In this document: positions 9,391-18,256 of the stretch, in pieces
Layout: each line of letters opens with the position of its first letter
Numbering within the stretch: position 1 is the first letter of the stretch
Source: Candidatus Tenderia electrophaga
Lineage (GTDB): Bacteria; Pseudomonadota; Gammaproteobacteria; Tenderiales; Tenderiaceae
Length of the DNA stretch: 64,000 nucleotides
NCBI GenBank assembly: GCA_001447805.1
Contig: CP013099.1
Location: 1,674,001 to 1,738,000 of the forward strand
Direction: 5' to 3'
Program-made: the position numbers and the translations under genes
The notes under the pieces: generated by a model
Databases searched by the model: none
Seen by the model: only the letters and a program-made list of their open reading frames with translations
Told to the model about the DNA's origin: nothing

Positions 9391-11769
9391 ATGAAATTTA
9401 GCGAACAATGGTTGCGTGAATGGGTGAATCCGGATGTGTCGACCGCGGAGCTGGCGCATCAGTTGACCATGGCCGGTCTGGAAGTGGATGCGGTCGAGCC
9501 GGTGGCGGCGGCGTTCAGGCACGTCGTGGTGGGAGAGGTGCTGTCGGTGGAACCTCACCCTGATGCCGATCGTCTGCGGGTGTGCAAGGTCAATGTGGGT
9601 AACGAGACCCTTTCCATTGTCTGCGGCGCACCCAATGTGGCCGAGGGACAGAGGGTGCCCACGGCCCTGATCGGCGCCCAGTTGCCTAACGGCCTGGAGA
9701 TCAAGAAATCTAAGCTGCGCGGGGTGGAGTCCTGCGGCATGCTGTGTTCGGCGGTGGAATTGGGTCTGGCGGAGAGTTCGGAAGGATTGATGCTGTTGCC
9801 GCCCGGCGCCGAAGCCGGTGCTGATGTCCGCCAGCTGTTGCAGCTGGATGATGTCACTATCGAGATCGGCCTGACACCCAACCGCGGCGATTGTCTCAGC
9901 ATCACCGGCATCGCCCGTGAGGCTGGGGTGGTGAATCAAAGCGCCGTTGCCGAGCCCGAGCTGGAAGATATCGCCCCCGCCCATGATGAAACCTTCCCCG
10001 TTACCTTGACCGCTGCCGAGGTCTGCCCGCGCTACATCGGCCGAGTGATCAAGGGCATCAATCCGAAGGCACAGACGCCGTTGTGGATGCGGGAGCGCCT
10101 GCGCCGTTCGGACGTGCGCAGCATTAGCCCGGTGGTGGATGTCACCAATTATGTCATGCTCGAGTTGGGCCAGCCCATGCACGCCTTTGACCTGGCCAAA
10201 CTGACCGGCGGCATCGAGGTGCGCTATGCCAACGACGCTGAGCGGATTACCTTGTTGGACGGCCAGGAGGTGACCTTGCAGTCCGACACCCTGGTGATCG
10301 CGGATCAGAATGCACCGTTGGCCATGGCGGGCATCATGGGCGGCGAAGCTTCTGCGGTGACAGATAACAGCGTCGACCTGTTCCTGGAGAGCGCCTTTTT
10401 CAATCCCGATGCCATCATCGGCAAGGCGCGCCAGTACGGTCTGCATACCGACTCCTCACACCGTTTTGAGCGCGGCGTGGATTTCGAACTGCCGGCCCGT
10501 GCCATGCAGCGCGCCACGCAGTTGCTGCTGGAAATCGTCGGCGGTCAGGCCGGCCCTGTCGTCGAAGCCGTCGAAACGGACAAACTGCCGCAACGCCAAC
10601 CCATCACCCTGCGCCTGGCGCGCATCAAGCGTCTGTTGGGCATCGACCTGGCGCCGGCACGGGTGGGCGAGTTGCTGAAACGCCTGGGCATGCGCGTGGT
10701 GGAGCAGGGCGACAGCTGGCAGGTGACCGCCCCCAGTTTTCGTTTCGACCTGGCCATCGAGGCGGACCTGATCGAGGAGGTGGGCCGCGTCTATGGCTAT
10801 GACGCCTTGCCCACCGAAGCGCCCAAAATGGCGTTGACGGTCCAGCTGCCGCGCGAGGCCCGGGTGAGTCTCGAGCGCGTGCGCAGCTTTCTGGTCGACC
10901 GCGGTTACCAGGAGGCGATCACCTACAGCTTTGTCGACGAGAGACTTCAGCGCCTGGTGACGCCGGATGAGACCGGGATCGCCCTGGCCAATCCGATCTC
11001 CGCCGATATGGCGGTGATGCGCACCAGCCTCTGGAGTGGTCTGTTGCAGGCGCTGCAATATAACCAGAATCGCCAACAGGAGCGAGTGCGGCTGTTTGAG
11101 CGCGGGGTCAAGTTCGTCCAGCGAGATGGCAAGGTCACGGAAGAGGGTGTGATCGCCGGCGTGGTGGCCGGCAACCTGTTGCCCGAGCAGTGGTCAGCGC
11201 AGGTGGCGCCGGTGGATTTTTATGATCTCAAGGCCGATGTGGAGGGGCTGTTAGGATTGACGGGGCGCAGCAGCGACTATATGTTTGTGGCGGACGGGAA
11301 TGCCGCTTTGCACCCGGGCCAGTCCGCTGCGATAAAGAGTGCTAAGGGCGTGCCGATAGGATGGATAGGTAAACTGCATCCGAAGCTGGAGAAAGACTTA
11401 GATTTCAATGGCTCAGTTTACCTATTTGAAGTGTCGGAGGAGGTGTTTTTCAGTGCCCGCAAGCCTGAATTCGTAGAATTGTCCCGATTCCCTTCAGTCA
11501 GGCGCGACCTGGCCATCGTGGTGGATCAGGCGGTCTCGGCGCAACAGGTCAGCGACTGTGTTGCAGCAGTATCAGGAGAATATCTGGCAAAGCTACAGTT
11601 GTTTGATGTATATTGTGGCGAAGGTATTGAATCAGGGAGAAAAAGTCTTGCTTTAGGCTTGACCTTTCAGGACCATTCCCGCACTCTAAAAGATAAAGAT
11701 GTAGAGGCTCTGGTATCGAAGATACTGGAGGAACTTAACCAGGAACTACACGCAACGCTGAGAGAGTAA
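9391..11769 (+). CDS. pheT: Phenylalanyl-tRNA synthetase beta subunit
   Basis: The 792-residue beta subunit. In order: EMAP-like tRNA-binding domain (about 39-150), B1/B5 regions, the B3/4 editing domain (about 210-390, with NYVMLELGQPMHAFD), a degenerate class II core, and the C-terminal ferredoxin-fold anticodon-binding domain (about 700-792, with FPSVRRDLAIVVDQ). It is co-directional with pheS and ihfA; ihfA starts 3 bases after its stop, so pheT and ihfA are translationally close, as in Escherichia coli. Confidence 0.98.
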   Translation: MKFSEQWLREWVNPDVSTAELAHQLTMAGLEVDAVEPVAAAFRHVVVGEVLSVEPHPDADRLRVCKVNVGNETLSIVCGAPNVAEGQRVPTALIGAQLPNGLEIKKSKLRGVESCGMLCSAVELGLAESSEGLMLLPPGAEAGADVRQLLQLDDVTIEIGLTPNRGDCLSITGIAREAGVVNQSAVAEPELEDIAPAHDETFPVTLTAAEVCPRYIGRVIKGINPKAQTPLWMRERLRRSDVRSISPVVDVTNYVMLELGQPMHAFDLAKLTGGIEVRYANDAERITLLDGQEVTLQSDTLVIADQNAPLAMAGIMGGEASAVTDNSVDLFLESAFFNPDAIIGKARQYGLHTDSSHRFERGVDFELPARAMQRATQLLLEIVGGQAGPVVEAVETDKLPQRQPITLRLARIKRLLGIDLAPARVGELLKRLGMRVVEQGDSWQVTAPSFRFDLAIEADLIEEVGRVYGYDALPTEAPKMALTVQLPREARVSLERVRSFLVDRGYQEAITYSFVDERLQRLVTPDETGIALANPISADMAVMRTSLWSGLLQALQYNQNRQQERVRLFERGVKFVQRDGKVTEEGVIAGVVAGNLLPEQWSAQVAPVDFYDLKADVEGLLGLTGRSSDYMFVADGNAALHPGQSAAIKSAKGVPIGWIGKLHPKLEKDLDFNGSVYLFEVSEEVFFSARKPEFVELSRFPSVRRDLAIVVDQAVSAQQVSDCVAAVSGEYLAKLQLFDVYCGEGIESGRKSLALGLTFQDHSRTLKDKDVEALVSKILEELNQELHATLRE

Positions 11770-11772
11770 GCC

Positions 11773-12078
11773 ATGGCGTTAACAAAAGCAGACATGGCCG
11801 AGAGGCTGTTTGAGGAACTTGGTCTGAACAAACGTGAGGCCAAGGAGCTGGTAGAGATGTTTTTTGAAGAAGTGCGGGGGGCCTTGGAAAACGGCCGTCA
11901 GGTCAAATTGTCAGGCTTCGGCAACTTCAATCTGCGCGATAAGAAGGAACGTCCCGGTCGCAACCCCAAGACCGGTGAAGAGATTCCCATCACTGCGCGC
12001 CGTGTCGTGACCTTCCATCCCGGGCAAAAACTGAAAGCGAGAGTAGAGGCATATGCTGGAAGCCGCGAACAATCATGA
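11773..12078 (+). CDS. ihfA: Integration host factor alpha subunit
   Basis: A 101-residue nucleoid protein of the HU/IHF family. It has [20 protein letters not shown] at the start, the [21 protein letters not shown] region that leads into the DNA-inserting beta arm, and the arm's proline. It bends DNA sharply with IhfB. The location directly behind pheT and ahead of a MerR-type gene is the classic arrangement and separates it from HU. Confidence 0.96.
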   Translation: MALTKADMAERLFEELGLNKREAKELVEMFFEEVRGALENGRQVKLSGFGNFNLRDKKERPGRNPKTGEEIPITARRVVTFHPGQKLKARVEAYAGSREQS

Positions 12079-12409
12079 GCTACCCGCCATTCCGGCCAAG
12101 CGCTACTTCACCATCGGTGAGGTGAGTGAGCTGTGTGGCGTCAAGCCTCATGTATTGCGCTATTGGGAGCAGGAATTTCCCCAGCTTAAACCGCTGAAGC
12201 GACGCGGTAATCGGCGTTATTATCAGCGCCATGATGTGATCATGATTCGCCAGATCCGCGGCCTGCTTTACGAGCAGGGCTTTACTATCGGCGGCGCGCG
12301 GCAGAAGCTGTCCGGCAATGAAGCGAAGACCGATGTTACACACAGCCTTGAGCTGATCCAACAGATGCGTCGGGAACTGGAAGACGTACTGACGGAACTG
12401 AAAAACTAA
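12053..12409 (+). CDS. MerR-family transcriptional regulator (IhfA-linked)
   Basis: A 118-residue protein with a winged helix-turn-helix of MerR type: [28 protein letters not shown] then [31 protein letters not shown] (about residues 18-85), and a short coiled tail. No C-terminal metal- or ligand-binding cysteines are present. Its ATG lies 26 bases inside the end of ihfA, implying translational coupling. This small MerR protein sits behind ihfA in many gammaproteobacteria; its targets are not known. Confidence 0.88.
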   Translation: MLEAANNHELPAIPAKRYFTIGEVSELCGVKPHVLRYWEQEFPQLKPLKRRGNRRYYQRHDVIMIRQIRGLLYEQGFTIGGARQKLSGNEAKTDVTHSLELIQQMRRELEDVLTELKN

Positions 12410-12456
12410 CGCAGCAGATCCACAAAACAAGGCTGGCGCGCAGGGGGGGAGTTCGG

Positions 12457-12462
12457 TAGAAT
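12457..12462 (+). promoter_or_regulatory. Putative -10 for tRNA-Pro
   Basis: TAGAAT, followed by a GC-rich discriminator (ACGCCTCG), lies 53 bases before the tRNA. This matches the look of stable-RNA promoters, though no convincing -35 is seen. Confidence 0.3.
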
Positions 12463-12515
12463 ACGCCTCGCTGAGTCAGCATCCCCGATTTTGTTTTTTC
12501 ATCTAAAGAAATTAA

Positions 12516-12592
12516 CGGGCAGTAGCGCAGTCTGGTAGCGCACCACAATGGGGTTGTGGGGGTCGGAGGTTCGAATCCTCTCTGCCCGACCA
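12516..12592 (+). tRNA. tRNA-Pro (anticodon GGG)
   Basis: A 77-base tRNA with encoded CCA. The acceptor arms CGGGCAG and CTGCCCG pair; the D loop has AGTCTGGTAGC; the anticodon stem CCACA/TGTGG encloses the 7-base loop ATGGGGT with anticodon GGG; the T arm contains GGTTCGAATCC. It reads CCC and CCU proline codons. It stands just after the ihfA-merR genes, on the plus strand, 20 bases from the end of the convergent TRAP operon. No integrase or attachment-site duplication is seen beside it. Confidence 0.97.
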
Positions 12593-12612
12593 AATTTCTC
12601 CTTCCTTAAGCT

Positions 12613-13899
12613 TTATCGTTCCAGCATTTCCGGCAGTGTCAGTGACAGCGCCGGGATATAGGTAATCATCAATACGGCCAGCAATAGCAATACAAAGAAC
12701 GGCAGAGTCGCCCGGTAAAGCTGCAGCACCGATTTATTGAAGCGATGACTGGCGATAAACAGATTCATGCCCACCGGTGGGGTGAAATAGCCGATCTGCA
12801 TATTCGCCAGAAAGATAATGCCAAGGTGCAGCGGATGTATGCCGTACTGCAGGGCGATGGGCATGATGATGGGTACCATGATGACGATGGCGGAGAAGAT
12901 ATCGAGCATGGTGCCCAGCAGCAGCAGAAAGATATTCAGCAGCAACAGAAAGGTCAGCGGGTCATCCACATGGGACTGGATGCTGTCGAAGATTCGCGTC
13001 GGCACCTCGGCGTCGATCATGTAGTTGGTGGAGGCCATGGACACGCCCAGGATGACCAGAATGGCGCCGATCAATACCATCGACTCGTGCATGATGGCGG
13101 GCAGTTGGCTGAATTTGATGTCGCGGTTGACCAACACTTCGACAATGAAGACATAGGCCACCGTGACCGCCGCCGCCTCGGAGACGGCAAAATAGCCGCT
13201 GTAGATGCCGCCGAGCACGATGAAGGGCAGGGGGATCTCCCATTTCGATTCCTTGATCGCCACCAGTAGGGCCGGGTTGGAATAGGGGATCACGGGCAGC
13301 CGACGGCCCTGCCAGATACTCCAGCCCGACAGAATCACAATCATCAGAATCCCCGGTAAGATGCCGGCCAGAAACAGTTCGTCAATGCTGAAGGCCGTGC
13401 CGATGCCCAGTTGCTGTGAAATCACCCCATATAGGATTAAGGGCAGCGACGGGGCGAACAACACGCCCAGACTGCCGGCACTGGTGATCAGGCCGAGATT
13501 GAAATTCTCGCGATAACCGGCCTGCATGAGGGCGGGATACAGCAGCGCGCCGAGGGCTACGATGGCCACCCCCGAGGCACCGGTAAAGGCGGTGAACAGG
13601 GCGCAGGCGCAGAGACAGACGATGGCCAGGCCGCCCGGCATCCAGCCCAGCAGCGCCTCGGTGAGGCGTACCAGGCGTTGCGGTGCGCCGCTTTCGCTGA
13701 GCAAATAGCCGGTAAAGGTAAACAAGGGGATGGCCAGTAGGATAGGGATCTCCGCCAGCCGGTAAAACTCAATAGCCACCACGGACAGATCAATGTCGGC
13801 CGTATAGAAACCATACAGGGCCGAGGCAGCGATGATGATATACAGTGGAGTGCCGATCAATGCCAGACCAATCAGGAGTAGGGTGACCAGGATCTCCAC
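12613..13899 (-). CDS. TRAP transporter large permease (DctM)
   Basis: A 428-residue integral membrane protein with about 12 hydrophobic segments, typical of DctM, which forms the sodium-driven transport domain of tripartite ATP-independent periplasmic transporters. Typical motifs are present: [20 protein letters not shown] near residues 57-77, [20 protein letters not shown] near 108-128 and [12 protein letters not shown] near the end. It is the last gene of the tatT-dctP-dctQ-dctM operon and starts 6 bases after dctQ. The solute is probably a carboxylate or hydrophobic small molecule, but the sequence alone does not settle it. Confidence 0.93.
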   Translation of the reverse strand: MEILVTLLLIGLALIGTPLYIIIAASALYGFYTADIDLSVVAIEFYRLAEIPILLAIPLFTFTGYLLSESGAPQRLVRLTEALLGWMPGGLAIVCLCACALFTAFTGASGVAIVALGALLYPALMQAGYRENFNLGLITSAGSLGVLFAPSLPLILYGVISQQLGIGTAFSIDELFLAGILPGILMIVILSGWSIWQGRRLPVIPYSNPALLVAIKESKWEIPLPFIVLGGIYSGYFAVSEAAAVTVAYVFIVEVLVNRDIKFSQLPAIMHESMVLIGAILVILGVSMASTNYMIDAEVPTRIFDSIQSHVDDPLTFLLLLNIFLLLLGTMLDIFSAIVIMVPIIMPIALQYGIHPLHLGIIFLANMQIGYFTPPVGMNLFIASHRFNKSVLQLYRATLPFFVLLLLAVLMITYIPALSLTLPEMLER

Positions 13900-13905
13900 G
13901 CCGAA

Positions 13906-14403
13906 TCAACTCAGCGGCTTGGTGGCGGCAGGCGGTCCGCGTTTGATGACGCCGCCGGTATTGATAAGAAAGCGCAGCGCCATCAAACCGAAGCCCAAGG
14001 GGATGATGCTTTCGCACAGCCAGGCCGGGACGTCGGCAAAGGCGGTAAGCCCGTCTTCATATTCCATCATTACGAAGCGGGCGGCGTAATAGCTGATGAC
14101 GGCGCAGACCGCGGCGCTGAACAGATTGCTGATGACGCTCGTGATCCTTTGACCGTTAAGCGGCAGCAGGCGCGAGACTACATCGATGGTGATATGACGA
14201 TTCTGCCGCGTCGCAGCGATGGCGCCGAGCAGGCCGAGCCACAACACCAGCACACGTAGCAGCGGGTCGGTCCATTCAATGCCGGTGTCAAACAGATTGC
14301 GCAGAATGATCTGGCTCAGGGCGAGTAGGATCATGGTGCCCAGGGTGACGATCAGCAGCCCGTCTTCGAGCAGGTGAATCAGGCGGAGAAGCTTGTGGTG
14401 CAT
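13906..14403 (-). CDS. TRAP transporter small permease (DctQ)
   Basis: A 165-residue protein with four predicted helices and the conserved block LRVLVLWLGLLGAIAATRQNRHITID (near residues 47-72), which defines DctQ. It stabilises the large permease DctM at the inner membrane. It sits between dctP (13 bases upstream) and dctM (6 bases downstream). The C-terminus is extended by a short proline-rich tail. Confidence 0.9.
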   Translation of the reverse strand: MHHKLLRLIHLLEDGLLIVTLGTMILLALSQIILRNLFDTGIEWTDPLLRVLVLWLGLLGAIAATRQNRHITIDVVSRLLPLNGQRITSVISNLFSAAVCAVISYYAARFVMMEYEDGLTAFADVPAWLCESIIPLGFGLMALRFLINTGGVIKRGPPAATKPLS

Positions 14404-14416
14404 TGCGACAGACTAT

Positions 14417-15415
14417 TTATTGTGCGCGGCTGCGGAAGTCATTTAGATGTTCACTAATCCGTTGCGTAATCGCCTCGCTGACCACACCTGCGCGGATCAA
14501 TTCGTCGGTGGCCTGTTTCACTGCGTCCGTCCATTCCGATTCTGAGGCGTGTCCAATGGAGACGAACTTGATGCCCTGTTGTTTGAGCGCCTGGAAGGCC
14601 TGCTCATTGTCTGCACGATTGATCTTGTCCAACTTGGCGAAGGCCGCGGACATCACGGCTCGGACGATGCGCTGGTCTGCTGTGCTCAGCTTCTCGAAGT
14701 CCTTACGATCCACAATCAGGGTGCCGTAGAGATACATCAGCGGTGTACGGTTCAAGTAATCCACCTTGGTGTGCCATTGCAGGGCGATGGCGCCGATGGG
14801 GGAGGCGGCCACGGTGTCGATCAGGCCTGTCTGCAGGCCGGTGAGCACATCGGTAAGCGGCAAAGAGACGGGACTGATGCCGATGGCCTCGAAGGCGGCG
14901 CGACTGATGGGGTCGCCCTCGGGTGACCATACCTTCAGGGTCCTCAGCTTGTCGACTGTATCCAGGGGGTATTCGGACATCAGATAGGCAAAACCGCCTT
15001 CACTCAGGCCAAAGCTGACATACCCGTTTTGGTACAGCTGATCGATGATGAACGGATCCAGGTGGCCACGCACATAATCCACTTCGGCGTGGGAGCGAAA
15101 CAGCAGCGGCAGGCTGTAGACCTGGGAATCGGGGTATATATTTTGCAGGCCGCCACCGGTGATGGCACCGCCGTGCAGTTGACCGATTTTGATCTTTCTC
15201 AGCACGCTCTTGTCATTGCCCATGACGCCGCCGGGATAGAAACGGAATTTGACTCGGCCGTCGGTGCGTTGTTTGATCTCATCGGCTGCCTGTTTTAGCT
15301 CTTCCATCCAGCGCGTACCGTCGGGAACCACGGTGGCGATTTTGAATGTTTTCGCCTGTGCCGGGATCACGGTTAGCGTAAACAGGCATAGCATCCATGC
15401 CAGATGTTTCAACAT
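14417..15415 (-). CDS. TRAP transporter substrate-binding protein (DctP)
   Basis: A 332-residue periplasmic binding protein. A Sec signal peptide (about residues 1-21, ending in PAQA) precedes the mature part starting KTFKIATVVPDGTRWMEELK. Typical DctP features follow: GRVKFRFYPGGVMGNDKSVL, and a LKVWSPEGDPISRAAFEAIG block bearing the region of the conserved substrate-contact arginine. It captures solute for DctQM. The partner lipoprotein gene tatT ends 6 bases after its neighbour boundary (start 15415, tatT stop 15422), so they are co-transcribed and the receptor probably works with TatT. Confidence 0.92.
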   Translation of the reverse strand: MLKHLAWMLCLFTLTVIPAQAKTFKIATVVPDGTRWMEELKQAADEIKQRTDGRVKFRFYPGGVMGNDKSVLRKIKIGQLHGGAITGGGLQNIYPDSQVYSLPLLFRSHAEVDYVRGHLDPFIIDQLYQNGYVSFGLSEGGFAYLMSEYPLDTVDKLRTLKVWSPEGDPISRAAFEAIGISPVSLPLTDVLTGLQTGLIDTVAASPIGAIALQWHTKVDYLNRTPLMYLYGTLIVDRKDFEKLSTADQRIVRAVMSAAFAKLDKINRADNEQAFQALKQQGIKFVSIGHASESEWTDAVKQATDELIRAGVVSEAITQRISEHLNDFRSRAQ

Positions 15416-15421
15416 AATCCT

Positions 15422-16267
15422 CTATTCCTCAAAATATTCTTCGGATGTGTCCAGCAATTCCCGAGCCGCCTGTTTGGCCAGGGCGTTGCTGAGGTTGAGT
15501 TTGGCAACACCAGGTTGCGCCGTGATGACTTCATTGAGCAGCCGATCATGCAATTCTTGGTCAAACATCAAACGGGCGTAGTGGCGCGCATATTCGACCT
15601 TGGCGACCAGGTCTTTGCCTTGTGATATGGCAATCGCTTTTTCGAAGTGTAAACGACCGGTTTCCGGCTTGCCGCCCAGCGCGGGCGGGATCTGACTGTT
15701 GATCACCGCCAGGTACAGGTGGGCGCGGCCCCATTGGTATTGTTCGTTAAGCTCCGCCACTCTTGTCATAACGGCTTCCACTTTTGGGACTTGAGCCAGG
15801 CCGTTCCAATCGTTGCGATGGGTCTGGATCCATCCCGCCCAGGCGGTGCCGTAACTGTAGAGCAGGGCAATGTCGTCGCGCCGCAGCTGTTTCAGGGCCT
15901 GTCGGAATGTGTCCAGATCGGCGTTTTCCGACGCGCAAATCCCATTCTCTACCGTGCAGAGCGCCGTGCGCGCCTGTCGCAGGGACTTGTCGGTCAGTTG
16001 ACGCGCACGTGACGCATCGCTGACAAAGAGCGTGGCGTAGGCGCCGTTCAGATCGGCGCTGGCGCTGAGGATAGTCGCGTTTTCCGGCGCCCCTAACACC
16101 AGGCTGTCCATCATCACCAGAAAAGTGGGCATGCTGGCGGCCGCGATGTCCGGGTCGTTTTGAGTCAGGATGGCATCGCCCAGATTGTTGGCAAAACGTT
16201 CCGAGACCATGGAGCTGCAGGCGCTCAAGCTGAGCAGCAAAAAAGCCAGAAGGGGTTTGCGGAGCAT
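15422..16267 (-). CDS. TRAP-associated TPR lipoprotein (TatT family)
   Basis: A 281-residue protein. I start it at the ATG at 16267 because it opens a lipoprotein signal, MLRKPLLAFLLLSLSAC, with lipobox LSAC; a longer reading frame adds 19 unlikely residues. The mature part is helical, with features of the TatT family described for Treponema pallidum Tp0956, in which a TPR-like lipoprotein trimer pairs with a TRAP binding protein (TPAT systems). It is the first gene of the tatT-dctP-dctQ-dctM operon. A role as docking or solute-holding partner of DctP is inferred from the family. Confidence 0.8.
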   Translation of the reverse strand: MLRKPLLAFLLLSLSACSSMVSERFANNLGDAILTQNDPDIAAASMPTFLVMMDSLVLGAPENATILSASADLNGAYATLFVSDASRARQLTDKSLRQARTALCTVENGICASENADLDTFRQALKQLRRDDIALLYSYGTAWAGWIQTHRNDWNGLAQVPKVEAVMTRVAELNEQYQWGRAHLYLAVINSQIPPALGGKPETGRLHFEKAIAISQGKDLVAKVEYARHYARLMFDQELHDRLLNEVITAQPGVAKLNLSNALAKQAARELLDTSEEYFEE

Positions 16268-16472
16268 GCCTGAATGTTGGAGTCGATGTAATTGGTCGCG
16301 TGGATTGAAGTGTTTGTATAACAAAGAATGGTTTGTATATCAACGTGATCACCGCAAAATACGCTGCGCGTGTCATTAAACGGCAGCATTTGCAATAGTT
16401 GGCGTCCGGATTTGGGCATTGCAGCCATTCTATGTCACTATGGCGGGCGAAATTTCAAACAGGATTATTCAC

Positions 16473-17147
16473 ATGAAAAAAACCGTAGCGCTAATCACCA
16501 TCGCAGGCCTGTGGGCCGGCCAGGCCATGGCGGTGGATCTCGAAAATGACAAGCAACGTTTCAGTTACATCGTTGGGCTGCAGATCGGTCAGCAGTTGAA
16601 GAATGACAACATCGAATTGGATGAGGACGCATTTCTCGCCGCCATCCAGGATGTGGCCGCCGGCAAGCAACCCCAGCTCAGTCAGTCGCAAATCCAGGAC
16701 ACCCTGCAACGGGTGCAGCAGCAACGCGCCTCGGTGGCGCAGCAGGCAGGGGAAGAGAACCGCCGCCAAGGCGAAGAATTCCTGGTCGAAAACGCCAAGA
16801 AGTCGGGCGTGAAGAAAACGGACAGCGGATTGCAATACAAGGTCATCGAAGAGGGCAAGGGTGAAAAACCCAAGGCCAGTGATACGGTGGTGGTTCACTA
16901 CCGCGGCACCTTAATCGACGGCACTGAATTTGACAGTTCATACAGCCGCGGGGAGCCGGCGACCTTTCCGGTAAACGGAGTGATTCAGGGTTGGCAAGAG
17001 GCCTTGCAGATGATGCGCGAAGGAAGTAAGTGGCAGATCTATGTGCCCGCCGACCTGGCCTATGGCAGCCGTGGGGCCGGGGCTCAGATCGGCCCCAACT
17101 CCACCTTGATCTTTGATGTGGAGTTGTTGGATATCAAGGATCAGTAA
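16473..17147 (+). CDS. Periplasmic FKBP-type peptidyl-prolyl isomerase (FkpA/Mip-like)
   Basis: A 224-residue exported isomerase. The start at 16473 gives a clear signal peptide (MKKTVALITIAGLWAGQAMA). A helical FKBP N-terminal dimerisation domain (about 22-115) precedes the FKBP_C catalytic domain (about 125-224) with SDTVVVHYRGTLIDGTEFDS and the closing STLIFDVELLDI. It should speed proline isomerisation and act as a chaperone for outer-membrane proteins. Its stop overlaps the convergent small gene by 7 bases. Divergent from the TRAP operon across a ~205-base gap that has no other recognisable gene. Confidence 0.93.
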   Translation: MKKTVALITIAGLWAGQAMAVDLENDKQRFSYIVGLQIGQQLKNDNIELDEDAFLAAIQDVAAGKQPQLSQSQIQDTLQRVQQQRASVAQQAGEENRRQGEEFLVENAKKSGVKKTDSGLQYKVIEEGKGEKPKASDTVVVHYRGTLIDGTEFDSSYSRGEPATFPVNGVIQGWQEALQMMREGSKWQIYVPADLAYGSRGAGAQIGPNSTLIFDVELLDIKDQ

Positions 17148-17515
17148 TCCAGATTAGACCAGCCATTCTGAGCGCTTCTCAGTTCGCGATCCTCCTGCGC
17201 GCAGCGGTAGAACACCTTGACCGCGTAGCTGTGCGGGGACTCCTGCCACAGATAAGCGTCGAGAATGGTCTTCAGCAGGGCCCTGGAGTAGGTTTGCTCT
17301 GCGGCAGCAACCCGGCTGTGGCCAAGGATGGCGAGATCCAGGGCGTGCTCGGCAGGTACGCCGAGGCGTGAATTGATGACGGAATCAAAACCGATCATGG
17401 CCTGGGAATAGCAGAGGTATTCCTCCTTGTTGGTCGCCAGTGCCTCGAAGGCTGACACGTTCAGGGGGACGACCATAAAACATAATAGAATCATCTTGTT
17501 AATAATGGTTTTCAT
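17141..17515 (-). CDS. Small exported protein of unknown function
   Basis: A 124-residue protein starting at ATG 17515 with a signal peptide (MKTIINKMILLCFMVVPLNVSA) and a short helical mature part with two cysteines (LCYSQ and FYRCAQ). GGTGGCAT-type purine-rich DNA precedes the start. I do not recognise the family. It points towards the FKBP gene and overlaps its end by 7 bases. The cysteine pair could form a disulfide in the periplasm. Confidence 0.65.
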   Translation of the reverse strand: MKTIINKMILLCFMVVPLNVSAFEALATNKEEYLCYSQAMIGFDSVINSRLGVPAEHALDLAILGHSRVAAAEQTYSRALLKTILDAYLWQESPHSYAVKVFYRCAQEDRELRSAQNGWSNLDY

Positions 17516-17548
17516 AATGCCACCTCCGGCATCTGCCTGGTGGGATGC

Positions 17549-17571
17549 ACGCCCCGGACGTTTCCGGGCGT
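17549..17571. repeat. Bulged GC hairpin between the exported ORF and mtnD
   Basis: A 9-pair stem with one bulged base (17549-17558 with 17563-17571) and loop CGTT. It has no T tract. It lies in the 5' region of the minus-strand gene at 17515 and upstream of mtnD; its role is not clear. Confidence 0.35.
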
Positions 17572-17704
17572 CACATAAAGTTAGATACTCGTTATATCGG
17601 CTGGTTCGGCGAATCAATAAAGTGTCTTTGCACTGTCTCACAGCGCTGGTCAGACGCCGTAGCCCGGCTTAGAATCACACGCCTTAGCCAGGAGGGAATC
17701 ATCC

Positions 17705-18256
17705 ATGAGTCTGTTAAAAGTATTTTCCGCCGATCAGGCGCAATTGATAGAATCCATTGAAAATCACGACCGTATTGCGACCCGCCTGCGCGACGCCGGG
17801 GTGCTGTTCGAGCGCTGGCAGGCGAGCCAGCCGCTGGACCATGATGCGAGCCAGGAGGCGATCATCGAGGCCTATCGCCCTGCGGTGGATCGCTTGATGC
17901 AGGAGTATGGTTTTCAATCGGTGGATGTCATCGCCCTGGGGCCTGATCATCCGGACCGTGTCGCCCTGCGGCAGAAGTTCCTGGATGAACACGTTCATAG
18001 TGAATTCGAGGTGCGCTTCTTCGTCGACGGCCAAGGCCTGTTCTATATCCATCAGGGCGATAAGGTCTACGCCGTGTTGTGCCAACAGGGCGACCTCATC
18101 AGCGTGCCGGCCAACACCAAGCATTGGTTCGATATGGGGGCGGCGCCGTCGCTTAAGTGCATTCGCCTGTTCACCAGCACCGAAGGTTGGGTGGCGCAAT
18201 ACACGGGCGATAAGATCGCCGCTCAGTTTCCCCGCGTTGAACAATTCACCGCATGA
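17705..18256 (+). CDS. mtnD: Acireductone dioxygenase
   Basis: A 183-residue cupin enzyme of the methionine salvage pathway that oxidises 1,2-dihydroxy-3-keto-5-methylthiopentene; the metal (Fe or Ni) decides the products. The metal site DEHVHSEFEVRFFV (about residues 98-111) gives H-x-H and E ligands, and the fourth histidine is in the later NTKHWFDMG segment. AGGAGG precedes the ATG. It overlaps mtnC by 4 bases (ATGA), so the two are translationally coupled. Confidence 0.95.
   Translation: MSLLKVFSADQAQLIESIENHDRIATRLRDAGVLFERWQASQPLDHDASQEAIIEAYRPAVDRLMQEYGFQSVDVIALGPDHPDRVALRQKFLDEHVHSEFEVRFFVDGQGLFYIHQGDKVYAVLCQQGDLISVPANTKHWFDMGAAPSLKCIRLFTSTEGWVAQYTGDKIAAQFPRVEQFTA

Noticed and set aside
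12516-12592. tRNA-Pro as integration site of a mobile island
   Set aside because: No integrase gene and no repeat of the tRNA 3' end nearby.
16370-16380. Second Pho box (TGTCATTAAA)
   Set aside because: Single half-site; no repeat at 11-base spacing on either side.
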